NCBI GenBank assembly: GCA_009731425.1
Contig: AP018794.1
Location: 1,371,960 to 1,435,959, forward strand
From: Lachnospiraceae bacterium KM106-2
GTDB lineage: Bacteria; Bacillota; Clostridia; Lachnospirales; Lachnospiraceae
Direction: 5' to 3'
Length of the DNA: 64,000 bases
Part shown: in pieces, positions 51,943-61,650 of the stretch
How positions within the stretch are numbered: the first letter of the stretch is position 1
Layout of the letters: each line of letters begins with the position of its first letter
The notes under the pieces: generated by a model
Told to the model about the DNA's origin: nothing
Databases searched by the model: none
The model's input: only the letters and a program-made list of their open reading frames with translations
Program-made: the position numbers and the translations under genes

Positions 51943-52453
51943 AGACCAATCCTCCCATTCTCTTAACTAATTCCAGATTAGCTGTAATAATTCCCTTTGG
52001 CAGAAAATCTTGTAATACCAGTTGAAAACTTTCCTGGGATACAATATTGGTTGATTCTATAAAATAAGCTAATATTGCTGTATTTACGATGTTTTTATGT
52101 AAGATTTCATTTGCAGCCTGAGTCGCATCAATACTAACCAGATGCTCATTGTCATACTGTTTACTCGTGTTGATATAGATTTTCCCCCTATCCTTTAACA
52201 AATCTAGAAAGGAATGATCAAACAGTGTATCGTCTAACACTAAAATCGCATCAAACTTTTGTGGCTGACTGCGATCGACCACTGGACCATCTGCAATCTT
52301 TGTATAAGCATTTACAGGTGCTCCACGTCTTTCAGGTCCAAAGGAAGGGAATGCTAATGCATACTTACCATCTAGCACAGCTGCTGCCCCTAATATCTTT
52401 GATGCCGTAAAAGCACCTTGACCTCCTCTGCCATAGAAACGAATCTCCTTCAA
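51920..52453 (-). CDS. 2-oxoacid:ferredoxin oxidoreductase gamma subunit
   Basis: 177 residues. EIRFYGRGGQGAFTASKILGAAAVLDGKYALAFPSFGPERRGAPVNAYTKIAD is the signature of PorC/VorC. It starts at TTG (52453) with GGAGGAATTAATA in front. First of the gamma-delta-alpha-beta set, 12 bp after the CoA ligase gene. Confidence 0.93.
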   Translation of the reverse strand: MKEIRFYGRGGQGAFTASKILGAAAVLDGKYALAFPSFGPERRGAPVNAYTKIADGPVVDRSQPQKFDAILVLDDTLFDHSFLDLLKDRGKIYINTSKQYDNEHLVSIDATQAANEILHKNIVNTAILAYFIESTNIVSQESFQLVLQDFLPKGIITANLELVKRMGGLVYETSQVD

Positions 52454-52465
52454 TATTAATTCCTC

Positions 52466-53797
52466 CTAAATATTATAGTTTAGATGTCTTTCATCGATAA
52501 GGCGCTTTGCCTTATGCGTTGCTCTTGGAAGTGCTCCATCTTCCCTTACAATGACCTTCGCAGGTTTTACCCCAACTCTAGCCTTTAGCGCCACTCTGAC
52601 TCGTTCTGAGAGGGATTCATCACTTTCTTCATTGTCAGAAGACTTCTCGATTTCAACTTTATATTTTGCCGTATAGTTTTCCTCATAGACACGGATCACA
52701 TATTCCCCTGTGATTCCTTTGATTCCACGGATCACATATTCTACATCGCTTGGGAATACATTCACTCCGCTTACAATAAACATATCATCGATCCTGCCTA
52801 CGATATTGATTCTTGCATGGGTACGGCCACAGCTGCATTTCTCACGGTTGACATAACCAATATCACCAGTTCTAAAACGGATCATCGGTCTGGCATGTTT
52901 TCTTAATGTAGTAAGGACTAATTCGCCTCGTTCGCCATCTGGTACCGGCTGTTGTGTTTTAAGATCAAGTACTTCTACTAACACATGATCTTCTGCTATA
53001 TGTAACCCGTCTTTGGCTTCACACATGGCTGCACATGCTCCAAAGATATCAGAGATTCCAAAGAAATCATAAACTTTTGCTCCCCATAAGGACTCGATGG
53101 CATTTCTCGTTGCCTCGATGGAACCACCTGACTCACCTGCAACAATAATAGTTCGTATGGATAGATCCTTAGCAGGATCAATTCCTTTTTTCTTCGCCGT
53201 CTCACCTAGATACCAAGCATAGGATGGCGTGGTCCAGATCATCGTTGGCTGATATTGTTTTAAGATGAATAGCAGGCGCTCCGATGGTATCGTTCCTGCC
53301 CAAATACATAAAGCTCCTAGATTTTGTGCACCGATCACATCAGGACCGCCTACAAATAAAGAGAAATTCAACGCATGTACATAACGATCATTCTTTCGCA
53401 TTCCTGCCTGATAGAATAAACGACTCTCTACCTCTTGAAATTCATCAAAATCTTTCTTGGTAAATGGACTGACCGTAGGGACACCAGTTGAACCCGAAGA
53501 GGTGGAGATAAATACAACATCATCTTCCTTAACAGCACACATCTCTCCTAGAAAACTTCCCACTCCTTGAGTCTCTCGCTCTGTTTTCTTATTGACAAAA
53601 GGAAATTTACGAATATCTTCTAATGATTGTATATCCTCTGGTTTCACCCCTGCTTGATCAAATGCTCTTTTATAATAAGGTGAATTTTCATATGCAAAAG
53701 CGGTAATCTCCTGTAATTCTTCCAACTGCAACTCTTCTAGTTGCTCCCTTGGCATAGTTTCAATTTCTTTATTCCAATATTTTTGATCTACTGACAT
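52466..53797 (-). CDS. Phenylacetate-CoA ligase-family protein
   Basis: 443 residues of the adenylate-forming PaaK family: ISTSSGSTGVPTVSPFTKKD (ATP P-loop-like), GGPDVIGAQNLGALCIWAG, IIVAGESGGSIEATRNAIESLWGAKVYDFFGISDI, RTGDIGYVNREKCSCGRTHARINIVGRIDDMFIVSGVNVFPSDVEYVIRGI. It activates an aryl or other carboxylic acid to its CoA thioester. First gene of the operon with the POR-like enzyme and aminotransferase. AATAGGAGGTAATAGTT precedes the ATG. Confidence 0.93.
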   Translation of the reverse strand: MSVDQKYWNKEIETMPREQLEELQLEELQEITAFAYENSPYYKRAFDQAGVKPEDIQSLEDIRKFPFVNKKTERETQGVGSFLGEMCAVKEDDVVFISTSSGSTGVPTVSPFTKKDFDEFQEVESRLFYQAGMRKNDRYVHALNFSLFVGGPDVIGAQNLGALCIWAGTIPSERLLFILKQYQPTMIWTTPSYAWYLGETAKKKGIDPAKDLSIRTIIVAGESGGSIEATRNAIESLWGAKVYDFFGISDIFGACAAMCEAKDGLHIAEDHVLVEVLDLKTQQPVPDGERGELVLTTLRKHARPMIRFRTGDIGYVNREKCSCGRTHARINIVGRIDDMFIVSGVNVFPSDVEYVIRGIKGITGEYVIRVYEENYTAKYKVEIEKSSDNEESDESLSERVRVALKARVGVKPAKVIVREDGALPRATHKAKRLIDERHLNYNI

Positions 53798-53892
53798 AAC
53801 TATTACCTCCTATTCTTATCATATTAGTATGAATTAACTGTTTAAAAAATGTGCTTTCAAAATCAAAAGCACTTGCTATTTGTTATGTACTT

Positions 53893-53953
53893 ATTATATC
53901 CATTGGAAGAAAAAGGTGTTAATACCTATAACCGTCAACCAGTTATAGGTATT
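53893..53953 (-). promoter_or_regulatory. CoA-ligase operon promoter with a perfect 12-bp palindrome
   Basis: AATACCTATAAC (53921-53932) and its exact reverse complement GTTATAGGTATT (53942-53953) are separated by 9 bp and lie just upstream of TTAACA (53917-53922) - 18 bp - TATAAT (53893-53898). The centre is near -51, a usual place for a LysR-type binding site, and the LysR gene ends 3 bp away. It might also act as a transcription end for that gene. Confidence 0.7.
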
Positions 53954-53955
53954 TC

Positions 53956-54864
53956 CTATAATAATTTATTCTCATATAATTTTAATTCTTCAATATATTT
54001 AATACTCAAATCTGATAACATCTGATCCTTTCTTGTGATGTAGCCGATCGTCATAATCTCTTCACTCTCCAAAGGAACAGCAATATAATCACCACCATTT
54101 AACTCTTCGCAAAGAATTCCAGAGCAAAGAGTATAACCATTCAAACCGACCATAAGATTTAAGACAGTCGCACGGTCATTTGCTTTGATGATCTGCTTAT
54201 AATCATAGGTACTTAATACCTCTTCCGCTAAATAAAAGGAATTGTTACTTCCCTGATCAAACGAAAGACATGGGTACGATTCTAAGTCTTCCATCGTCAA
54301 AACTTCTCGATCGGCTAACGGATTCCCTTTCCATAAATAGACGTAAGTCTTACATTGAAATAACGGATGAAAGATCAATTGGTTTTCATTTAGTATCTTT
54401 TGAACTACCTTAGAATTAAAATCATCCATATATAAAATACCAAGATCACTCTTACATGTTCTCACGTCTTCCATCACTTCATAGGTCTTTGTTTCTCGAA
54501 CGGCAAATTCATATTCATCCATACCAAATTCCCTTACCATCTCAACAAATGCTTTTACGGCAAAGGTATAATGCTGCATAGATACACTGAATTTTTTCTT
54601 CATATTCTTCTTGGTAATATATCGATTCTCTACTAACGCAAACTGCTGACACATCTGTCGCGCATAACCTAAGAACTCTTCTCCCTCTGCAGTTACCGTA
54701 ATTCCACGATTGGTTCGATTAAAGAGCGTAATCCCGATCTCATGTTCCAATTCCTTGATCGATCCTGATAAACTTGGCTGAGAGATAAATAATTCCTGAC
54801 TAGCCTTATTCATAGATTGTGCATCTGCCACAGCTATGGCATATCTCATCTGTTGTAGTGTCAA
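53956..54864 (-). CDS. LysR-family transcriptional regulator
   Basis: 302 residues. The start is TTG at 54864, giving MTLQQMRYAIAVADAQSMNKASQELFISQPSLSGSIKELEHEIGITLFNRTNRGITVTAEGEEFL, a standard LysR HTH. The C-terminal substrate domain follows (residues 90-295). It lies directly upstream of the CoA ligase operon on the same strand and probably controls it through the palindrome in the intervening gap. The coinducer may be the acid or an intermediate. Confidence 0.92.
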   Translation of the reverse strand: MTLQQMRYAIAVADAQSMNKASQELFISQPSLSGSIKELEHEIGITLFNRTNRGITVTAEGEEFLGYARQMCQQFALVENRYITKKNMKKKFSVSMQHYTFAVKAFVEMVREFGMDEYEFAVRETKTYEVMEDVRTCKSDLGILYMDDFNSKVVQKILNENQLIFHPLFQCKTYVYLWKGNPLADREVLTMEDLESYPCLSFDQGSNNSFYLAEEVLSTYDYKQIIKANDRATVLNLMVGLNGYTLCSGILCEELNGGDYIAVPLESEEIMTIGYITRKDQMLSDLSIKYIEELKLYENKLL

Positions 54865-54894
54865 CTATAACACTTCCTTCCTAACGTTCTATGT

Positions 54895-54937
54895 AAAAAA
54901 CCCACTTGCCTTTTAAAGTAAAAATAAAGGAAGTGGG
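54895..54937 (-). terminator. Terminator of the ABC permease gene
   Basis: CCCACTTCCTTT pairs with AAAGGCAAGTGGG (one bulge) around an AT-rich loop, then TTTTTT on the minus strand. Confidence 0.87.
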
Positions 54938-54961
54938 CTGATTTGTCAATTCATTTTTTTC

Positions 54962-56509
54962 TTATACATGAATTCGAAATGTCTTAGGTGCCAGATAATA
55001 GACTGCAACTAACGCAAGAATACAATATAATAACGTAAATCCGATCATGCCAAAACAGAAAAATACAAGCGGTATCTCATTTTGCATTAGGATAAAGGTG
55101 ATCATATATGTTCCGCCTTGTACGGCTGAGAAAATTGGATTCTTAATATCCATCTCACTATTATAAGGCTGTAATAGATAATACATCACCAGATAATGAA
55201 CCGAGAAGAACACCGACATGGCAATAATACTAATCCAAGCAAGAATGCCTAAGAGCATACTGTTCTGTCCTCCATCGATCGCAATTAAAATTCCACATCC
55301 AGCACCGATGATCAGTGCCGGCTTACAGTTAATCTGGATCATAGTAATGAGACGAATCCGAAACAAACGAAGGATATCCGCTGGCTGACGATAAAAGCGG
55401 TACGTTAGCATACTATGGTCGCAATTCATGAATAGATACCGGCTGATATTCTGACCTCGATTGATCATATACATGACAAACAAAAGCAGAGTTAATTTAT
55501 TTCTCAACACATCGCCAAGACCTATTCTAATGTTTGGGAATAGAACTGCTGCGATGATCCCTGTCATAAATACCAGAATACATCCAATTGAAATGTACTT
55601 TGTACTCTTTAATAAATATTTACGATGCCTCTGAATAAAGAGATCATTTAAGTAGCGATATCCCGTTGAATTAACCGTTACTTTCTCATCGCTGATCTGC
55701 TCTAAGGTCTGCTTTTTATTGATTTCTTTTGTATCCCATGTTGCAAAGACATCTTCGTTCGATAAAAAATTACGACATATGTTCTTATAGCCTTCATAAC
55801 GAAGGAGATATCGTTCAGATAAAACAAATCCGATCACAGATATAAGTATCGTTGCAACATAAGGGATTGTTCCAATCGTGATCGATAACACTGGTAATCC
55901 ATATGCCGCTGCTAAGGAAAGCACGACTGCCCAAAAGGCAAGGCTCATATGATTCTCTTTAAAATTTCTCTTTACCTTGATCATATTCACAAGATTCTTT
56001 AGGCTTAAGCTAAAGATTGGAATCAGCATGAGTAACCAAAAGGAGGTGTTCGTTAATTTGGAAAAAACGAACATGACTGGTAGAAATCCAACCATCGACT
56101 TAATCTGTCCATAACTATAATTGAGTAATAAATATCTTTTTGCCGGAAATCTCATGATAAAGATCGCATAATATTTATCTTTTGATGGCGAAAACAACTC
56201 ATTATTTATCGTTGCACCAGCAAACGATAAGCAAAAACCTATATGTAGCATGGTCGCTTGTGTATTTCCTGGGTATAATTTGGCTAAAAGGTATAACATA
56301 AGCCACATATAAAATATCTTTCCTACAAAGATATTGATGACTTCATATAAAGTAGTAAGTATTAACGCAAAGATAGTCAATGCTTTGCTTTTATAGAGTG
56401 CACTTGGTAATGCTTTCTTAAGCAACGGGATATGCTTTAATGAATAAAGTACACAGTTCTTCCGATAAGTCGACTGTAGGCGAAAGGCAACGACAAAGTC
56501 ATGTATCAT
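54962..56509 (-). CDS. ABC-type exporter membrane subunit
   Basis: 515 residues from the ATG at 56509, which shares bases with the stop of the ATPase gene (TGATG). It has about 12 hydrophobic segments in two groups (residues 40-245 and 285-510) with a charged cytoplasmic region between (250-285). No recognised named family, but it is paired with an ATPase as in many Firmicute exporters of peptides or lipids. Full length with no break. Confidence 0.8.
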   Translation of the reverse strand: MIHDFVVAFRLQSTYRKNCVLYSLKHIPLLKKALPSALYKSKALTIFALILTTLYEVINIFVGKIFYMWLMLYLLAKLYPGNTQATMLHIGFCLSFAGATINNELFSPSKDKYYAIFIMRFPAKRYLLLNYSYGQIKSMVGFLPVMFVFSKLTNTSFWLLMLIPIFSLSLKNLVNMIKVKRNFKENHMSLAFWAVVLSLAAAYGLPVLSITIGTIPYVATILISVIGFVLSERYLLRYEGYKNICRNFLSNEDVFATWDTKEINKKQTLEQISDEKVTVNSTGYRYLNDLFIQRHRKYLLKSTKYISIGCILVFMTGIIAAVLFPNIRIGLGDVLRNKLTLLLFVMYMINRGQNISRYLFMNCDHSMLTYRFYRQPADILRLFRIRLITMIQINCKPALIIGAGCGILIAIDGGQNSMLLGILAWISIIAMSVFFSVHYLVMYYLLQPYNSEMDIKNPIFSAVQGGTYMITFILMQNEIPLVFFCFGMIGFTLLYCILALVAVYYLAPKTFRIHV

Positions 56510-57210
56510 CAATCTTCCTCCTTTAATACTTCCATGATCTTCTGTTTAAATTCATCCGTTCTAAGATCATGTTCTTCTACCTTTTCTAATTCTCCATGAT
56601 GCAAGATCACGATTTCATCACATAAGTCTAGGGCTAATTCCATAATGTGAGTGGAGAAGATGATAATATGATCCTTTTTTATTTGTCGAAGCAGCTGTTT
56701 CATTTCCTCCGCAACCACAATATCAAAGGAAGTCAAAGGCTCATCTAGCAATAAGATTTCCGGACTTGCAATGATATTCACTAACATCTGCAGTTTATTC
56801 TTCATTCCATGAGAATACTCTTTCATCAAGCGATCGCGATCTTCTTCGTCGATCTTAACCAGGTCAAAGTATTCGTCAATGGACTTTGGATCTTTGATCT
56901 TTCCCTCGTTGACTTCTAAAAAGAATTTTAGAAACTCTCTCCCCGTCAAGAATTCAGGTACGACAGGCACAGATAACACATATCCAAGATTCTCTGCCAT
57001 GAGTGGTGTTCTTACTCCTTCTATCTCTAGTCCAAAGTTTCCTGCATCCACCGGAATATCTTCATTTAGGCAGTTAAACAATGTTGTCTTACCAGCTCCA
57101 TTTCTCCCTAACAAGCCATAGATTCTCCCCTTTTCAAATTCCATATGGATATCTTTTAATACTTCTTTCTTTTCAAAGTTCTTTTTTAAATGCTCTATGA
57201 TAAGCCTCAT
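56509..57210 (-). CDS. ABC transporter ATP-binding protein
   Basis: 233 residues from the ATG at 57210 (GGAGGGGAAT in front; a GTG four codons upstream overlaps that site). Walker A GLLGRNGAGKTT, signature YSHGMKNKLQ (SHGMK in place of SGG), Walker B ILLLDEPLTSFD and switch His in FSTHIMELA. The type is that of BcrA/CcmA-like exporters. Works with the membrane subunit encoded next. Confidence 0.92.
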   Translation of the reverse strand: MRLIIEHLKKNFEKKEVLKDIHMEFEKGRIYGLLGRNGAGKTTLFNCLNEDIPVDAGNFGLEIEGVRTPLMAENLGYVLSVPVVPEFLTGREFLKFFLEVNEGKIKDPKSIDEYFDLVKIDEEDRDRLMKEYSHGMKNKLQMLVNIIASPEILLLDEPLTSFDIVVAEEMKQLLRQIKKDHIIIFSTHIMELALDLCDEIVILHHGELEKVEEHDLRTDEFKQKIMEVLKEED

Positions 57211-57257
57211 ATTCCCCTCCACTTAATTATCTCATTTGCTCTTATTTTAAATGACAG

Positions 57258-58316
57258 TTACTCACTTGTCAAAAAGAATCCGGTTAACTTAAACGAAGAT
57301 CTCTTAGTTATCCCCGGAAGCTGATACTGCTGCTTCAGTTCTAACTTCTGACCTATGATCTGATACTGAGTAACCTTTCGCTTATTTCGATCTAGAAGAT
57401 AAATCTGCTTGCCCCTTATCGAAATTTGGCTCGGATTTTCTTCACATGTAAATCTGACTTCTTTTTGATTCTTTGGATCATAAAGATAAATGGCATTGCC
57501 CTTGTTTCTAACCGGATCATAATCTGTTATCAGTAACTTATTTTTGTACTCATTGATCGTATAAGGATGGCCAATGGATAATGAATGGGCAGTTATCTCA
57601 TGCGACTTTAGGTTCATCTCACATAATGCTGGATTCTCTACTTCGCTACCATCCACCATTTTCGTCTGAAATAAGAGGTAGAGTGTCTGGTCTTTTAAAT
57701 ACAGATCCGCTGGAGTATATCCATAGCTTGAGAGCTCTTTCTGATAAAGGCACTTTAAATTGCGACAATTAATCGTTATCAAGTCACTCTCACCATCTGT
57801 ATACTGTGCAATAGCATAAACGATCGTTCCACAAACTGCAATCTGACCGATATAGGCATGGGGAAATGGAAGGATCTGATGCTTTCCTGTCTTCCGATCG
57901 ATCCGTTCAATACGCGATACATCATTAAATGTGGTGACATAAAAAAGATATTCTTCATTCACGCCAAAGCTATTCACGGATGATTGATTCGACCAATATA
58001 CTTGATAGATATCTTTGTCTTTATCATATTCTAAGATGCCCGACAGTTCCTCTCCCTCTTTCCTTTTTTTAACTGTAAGAAAGACTTTATCTCCGTTCAC
58101 GATGGGAGTATCCTCGGTCAATTGATAAGGGATCGAAAGGTTCTTTTCATTCTTTCCTTTCTTGTTATAGAAATGAATCACAGACTGCCCAGCATTTTGT
58201 ACTACATCAATTGCTGCGATCTGAACCGATGAGGCACTACGAAAGTTTAGTACGATTAGCAGAATAAGAAGTCCTGCAGCTATCGTACCAAAGACGATCA
58301 CGATCCTTTTATCCAA
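57258..58316 (-). CDS. Membrane-anchored beta-propeller-like protein
   Basis: 352 residues starting at TTG (58316), with GGGGGAGATTCC before it. One N-terminal membrane helix (about 6-24) is followed by a large extracellular domain with repeated short strands (LTEDTPIVNGDKVFLTVKK, SFGVNEEYLFYVTTFND, AVCGTIVYAIAQYTD, YLKDQTLYLLFQT), which suggests a six- or seven-bladed DUF5050/TolB-like propeller. It precedes the ABC exporter genes on the same strand and could act as a surface partner. Exact family is not certain. Confidence 0.72.
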   Translation of the reverse strand: MDKRIVIVFGTIAAGLLILLIVLNFRSASSVQIAAIDVVQNAGQSVIHFYNKKGKNEKNLSIPYQLTEDTPIVNGDKVFLTVKKRKEGEELSGILEYDKDKDIYQVYWSNQSSVNSFGVNEEYLFYVTTFNDVSRIERIDRKTGKHQILPFPHAYIGQIAVCGTIVYAIAQYTDGESDLITINCRNLKCLYQKELSSYGYTPADLYLKDQTLYLLFQTKMVDGSEVENPALCEMNLKSHEITAHSLSIGHPYTINEYKNKLLITDYDPVRNKGNAIYLYDPKNQKEVRFTCEENPSQISIRGKQIYLLDRNKRKVTQYQIIGQKLELKQQYQLPGITKRSSFKLTGFFLTSE

Positions 58317-58437
58317 GGAATCTCCCCCTTCCAAATCTAGTTTTACATAATATACCATATAATGGGACATTTGTACATGAATGGAGTTTCTATTTTTTCA
58401 TCTCATTCGCTCAAAGTCTTTTCAATAAATTGTAACA

Positions 58438-58465
58438 AAGACCGCCGACTCAAGTCGGCAGTCTT
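58438..58465 (-). terminator. Terminator of the FtsX-type permease gene
   Basis: AAGACTGCCGACT pairs with AGTCGGCGGTCTT across a two-base loop, followed by TGT on the minus strand; the T-run is short. Confidence 0.82.
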
Positions 58466-58472
58466 CCTGGTT

Positions 58473-60812
58473 TTATTCTCGAATCAGTTGTATTGTACTG
58501 ATCTTTTTAATTCTTCCTGATACTAGCATTGCAATCATAAAACCAAATAACGTAATGAGGATACCAAGGAATAATAAAATTGCCACTGGAATGTTAAACT
58601 CCATCCGCATAACTCCAAAACTCTGAAATAACTTTGAGATCAATGGATTCGTTAATACCTTACTTGCTATCGCTCCCAATAGACTGCCTATTAGTAATAC
58701 AGGGACATAGCTCATTGCTAACTGTAATCGGATTTGTTTTGTTGTATAACCGATTGCCTTTTGGATACCATATGAGGTCCGGTTGCTCACAATCTGTGCT
58801 TTCGTGATCAGATATAATACAAGTGCTACGATACATCCGGTGATCAAAGCGATGACAATACCAAGTATCTGAATAATACTTCCATATACTCCAAGCATCG
58901 TATCGATCAATTTTCTAAGATTCAAGATATCTTTTATTTGATCTGAATACATCTGCTTCATTCTCTTGGTAAAAGCAGAGATCTTGACTCCATCTTTTAA
59001 ATAGACATAGATTCGTTTCTGTTTAAAAGTCGGATTGATTCTCTGATAACCTTTCGTCGTCATCTCCGAATCATAGCCCATGTTATTGGCTGACTGCACT
59101 AGTCCAGATATGACATACGTATAAGAACGACTACCATGTTTGATCTCGATCGAATCGCCTACTTTTTTGTTATGCTCTTTTGCCATTAAGCCACCGATGC
59201 ATACTTCGTTATCATATTTAGGATTTCGTCCCTCATAACACATCTTACTCGTAAGACTGCTAAAATCATCTGCGACATTAAAATAGATACTAGAGTCTCC
59301 ACAGACACCGCTATCATCGGAATAATAAACTGCCTTTTTTACTTGTTTATCACCTTGTAGTTTCTTTAAGAATTCATCCCAGGATCCGGCTGGTTTCTTC
59401 GTCAATACCACGTCACATACTTCTCCCGCTACCGCTCCGGTAAATAAATCAGGTTTCGATACAATGTTGTAATAAAGAATACCTGCGAATCCACTGGCAA
59501 AGGTACACGCGAGTATGATGATAGAAATGACTACATTTTTCTTTTGATTTACAAATAGCTGCTTTAATGCTAATGCACATGTAAGATTCCATCTTGTATG
59601 AGCTAATGGAATATGATCTTTCTTAAAGTTATGAACTTCGATACCATTTCTAAGTGCAGTGATCGGTGCAATATGCCTGATCTTTTTCGTGGATCCCATA
59701 ACCGTTGCAACCACTAATCCAAGGACAAGAATAATTGTAAGTAGGATCGACTTCAGATCAAACCAATCAGACCAGATCATTCCGGACTGGGTCGAAAATA
59801 CGTCCGCAAGCATTGGGATCAAAGCATAAGAGAGTAAGATTCCAAAGAAAACGCCTAATACGGTCACTAATAAAAATTGATACAAATAAATAGATTGAAT
59901 CTGACGTTTTTTATATCCAACTGCCTTTAAGGCTCCAATATTAGTAATGTCCTCTTCGATACTATTAGTAATACGAAAACGGATCACGATCAAAGTTACA
60001 ATAAAAATGATGATAGAAAATGCGATGATCAAAACAGCTACGATATTGGATATCATGTTTCTAGCGGCTTTTGTCGCAGAATAATAGGCTCTCGAATAGA
60101 CACAATCACCTGCCATCTCAGCACATTTCGTATAGTAAGCAGACATAAAGGATTGATTGTCAGAACGATCTTTTAACTGATATTTGATCATATAACCTTG
60201 CTGTTTCCCCAATGACTGATTTAATTCCTCATAAATCGTATCATTCATCTGAATTCCCATAATAGATAAATTAATGGATGCCAAATAGACATTTTCAAAA
60301 AATCCTTGGATATGATACGTAAACTTTTGCACACCGATCATAATCATAATGGAGTCTCCCAGCTGATAGCCACCACTCGTCATAAAGATGTAAGGAACAT
60401 AAATACCATCTGAGTAGATTTTCTTTGATTCTTTTACAATCTTGCTTTTTCCAATGGTACAATTCTTATTCTTATTTTTTACAAATGCGATGGTCATTGC
60501 CAGATCGCCATTTCCATACTTACACGTTGTATCAGCTAATAGAATCTCTTCTTTCTCGTAAGCACTTACCTTGGGACTGTTCTTTACCATGGAATACATT
60601 TTTTCCTTGTAGCCTCTCTTTTGCATAAAGAGGATCCCATCTTCTCCATTGGACTCTTCCATCTTCTTATCGAAGTTATCGGCACAGTCAAGATAGGTAG
60701 TAATGCCTAAATTCAACAGGCAGGATGCGATTAAGATCAATATCATAAGCGATATCGTCTGGCCTTTTAACTTTTTAATATTAGATAGGGCGATCATTCG
60801 AATATTCTTCAT
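58473..60812 (-). CDS. FtsX/MacB-type ABC transporter permease
   Basis: 779 residues. A first membrane helix (about 17-38) is followed by a large extracellular domain, three helices (about 255-380: IVAVLIIAFSIIIFIVTLIV, LLVTVLGVFFGILLSYALIP, LLTIILVLGLVVATVMGS), a second unit beginning near 420, and a terminal three-helix FtsX domain (VYGSIIQILGIVIALITGCIVALVLYL to the end). It is the SalY/YknZ/Vex-like arrangement, usually exporting or sensing peptides. It follows its ATPase by 1 bp. Confidence 0.88.
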   Translation of the reverse strand: MKNIRMIALSNIKKLKGQTISLMILILIASCLLNLGITTYLDCADNFDKKMEESNGEDGILFMQKRGYKEKMYSMVKNSPKVSAYEKEEILLADTTCKYGNGDLAMTIAFVKNKNKNCTIGKSKIVKESKKIYSDGIYVPYIFMTSGGYQLGDSIMIMIGVQKFTYHIQGFFENVYLASINLSIMGIQMNDTIYEELNQSLGKQQGYMIKYQLKDRSDNQSFMSAYYTKCAEMAGDCVYSRAYYSATKAARNMISNIVAVLIIAFSIIIFIVTLIVIRFRITNSIEEDITNIGALKAVGYKKRQIQSIYLYQFLLVTVLGVFFGILLSYALIPMLADVFSTQSGMIWSDWFDLKSILLTIILVLGLVVATVMGSTKKIRHIAPITALRNGIEVHNFKKDHIPLAHTRWNLTCALALKQLFVNQKKNVVISIIILACTFASGFAGILYYNIVSKPDLFTGAVAGEVCDVVLTKKPAGSWDEFLKKLQGDKQVKKAVYYSDDSGVCGDSSIYFNVADDFSSLTSKMCYEGRNPKYDNEVCIGGLMAKEHNKKVGDSIEIKHGSRSYTYVISGLVQSANNMGYDSEMTTKGYQRINPTFKQKRIYVYLKDGVKISAFTKRMKQMYSDQIKDILNLRKLIDTMLGVYGSIIQILGIVIALITGCIVALVLYLITKAQIVSNRTSYGIQKAIGYTTKQIRLQLAMSYVPVLLIGSLLGAIASKVLTNPLISKLFQSFGVMRMEFNIPVAILLFLGILITLFGFMIAMLVSGRIKKISTIQLIRE

Positions 60813-60813
60813 C

Positions 60814-61572
60814 TTACCACCCCATCTCTGTCAGAAATGCTTTTAATCTTGTATGACGATCCTTATCACCCGGAATATATTCTCCTAACTGGCATTCCCC
60901 ACAGATAACACCATCTTTTAGATAGATGATCCGATTTCCCCTTCTTGCTGATTTTAAGTCATGAGTTACCATTATAACTGACTGACCTTGTCGATTCACT
61001 TCGGATAGGGTATTTAATACCATTTCAGAATTCGTTGAATTAAGAGCACCGGTTGGCTCATCTGCAAAGACGACTGTTGGCTCATTGATCAATGCACGCA
61101 CGATTCCAGCTCGCTGCGCTTCCCCTCCTGATAATTGAGTCGGGAACTTCTTTCTCGTTTCTTCATTGATATTGACTTGATCAAATAATGCATTGGCACG
61201 TTTTACAAGTTCTTTCTTATTCTTGGTTACAAGTAAGCCTGTCGATAATACATTATCCATTAGACTCATCTGATTTAATAAATAAACCTGCTGGAAGACA
61301 AAACCACAATGTTTCCTGCGAAATGATGCTAATTCATCCTCTTTTAAATGACTGATCGTAACTCCATCGAATGTGATTTCTCCTAACGTTGGCTGATCCA
61401 TGCCGGAAAGTGCATACATTAAGGTCGACTTTCCTGCACCTGACGAACCCATGATCACGGTAAAATCTCCACGCTTTATCTCTACATCCAAGTTCTTTAG
61501 GACATGCTGCTGTACTCCTTCATTGGAAAATGTTTTACATAATTTATTGGTTGCTAAAATGATATCTGACAT
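60814..61572 (-). CDS. MacB/LolD-type ABC transporter ATPase
   Basis: 252 residues from the ATG at 61572 (GAAGGAGGAATTAAG). IMGSSGAGKSTLMYALSG (Walker A), VFQQVYLLNQMSLMDNVLS (Q loop), LSGGEAQRAGIVRAL (signature), VVFADEPTGALNS (Walker B) and VTHDLKSARRGNRI (switch His). It works with the FtsX-type permease next to it. Located just downstream of a two-component system, which likely controls it. Confidence 0.94.
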   Translation of the reverse strand: MSDIILATNKLCKTFSNEGVQQHVLKNLDVEIKRGDFTVIMGSSGAGKSTLMYALSGMDQPTLGEITFDGVTISHLKEDELASFRRKHCGFVFQQVYLLNQMSLMDNVLSTGLLVTKNKKELVKRANALFDQVNINEETRKKFPTQLSGGEAQRAGIVRALINEPTVVFADEPTGALNSTNSEMVLNTLSEVNRQGQSVIMVTHDLKSARRGNRIIYLKDGVICGECQLGEYIPGDKDRHTRLKAFLTEMGW

Positions 61573-61650
61573 CTTAATTCCTCCTTCACTTTCTACAACC
61601 ATTTTAGCGTCTTAAATCTTAACAGCCTTTATGAGTTTCTTAATTATTTC

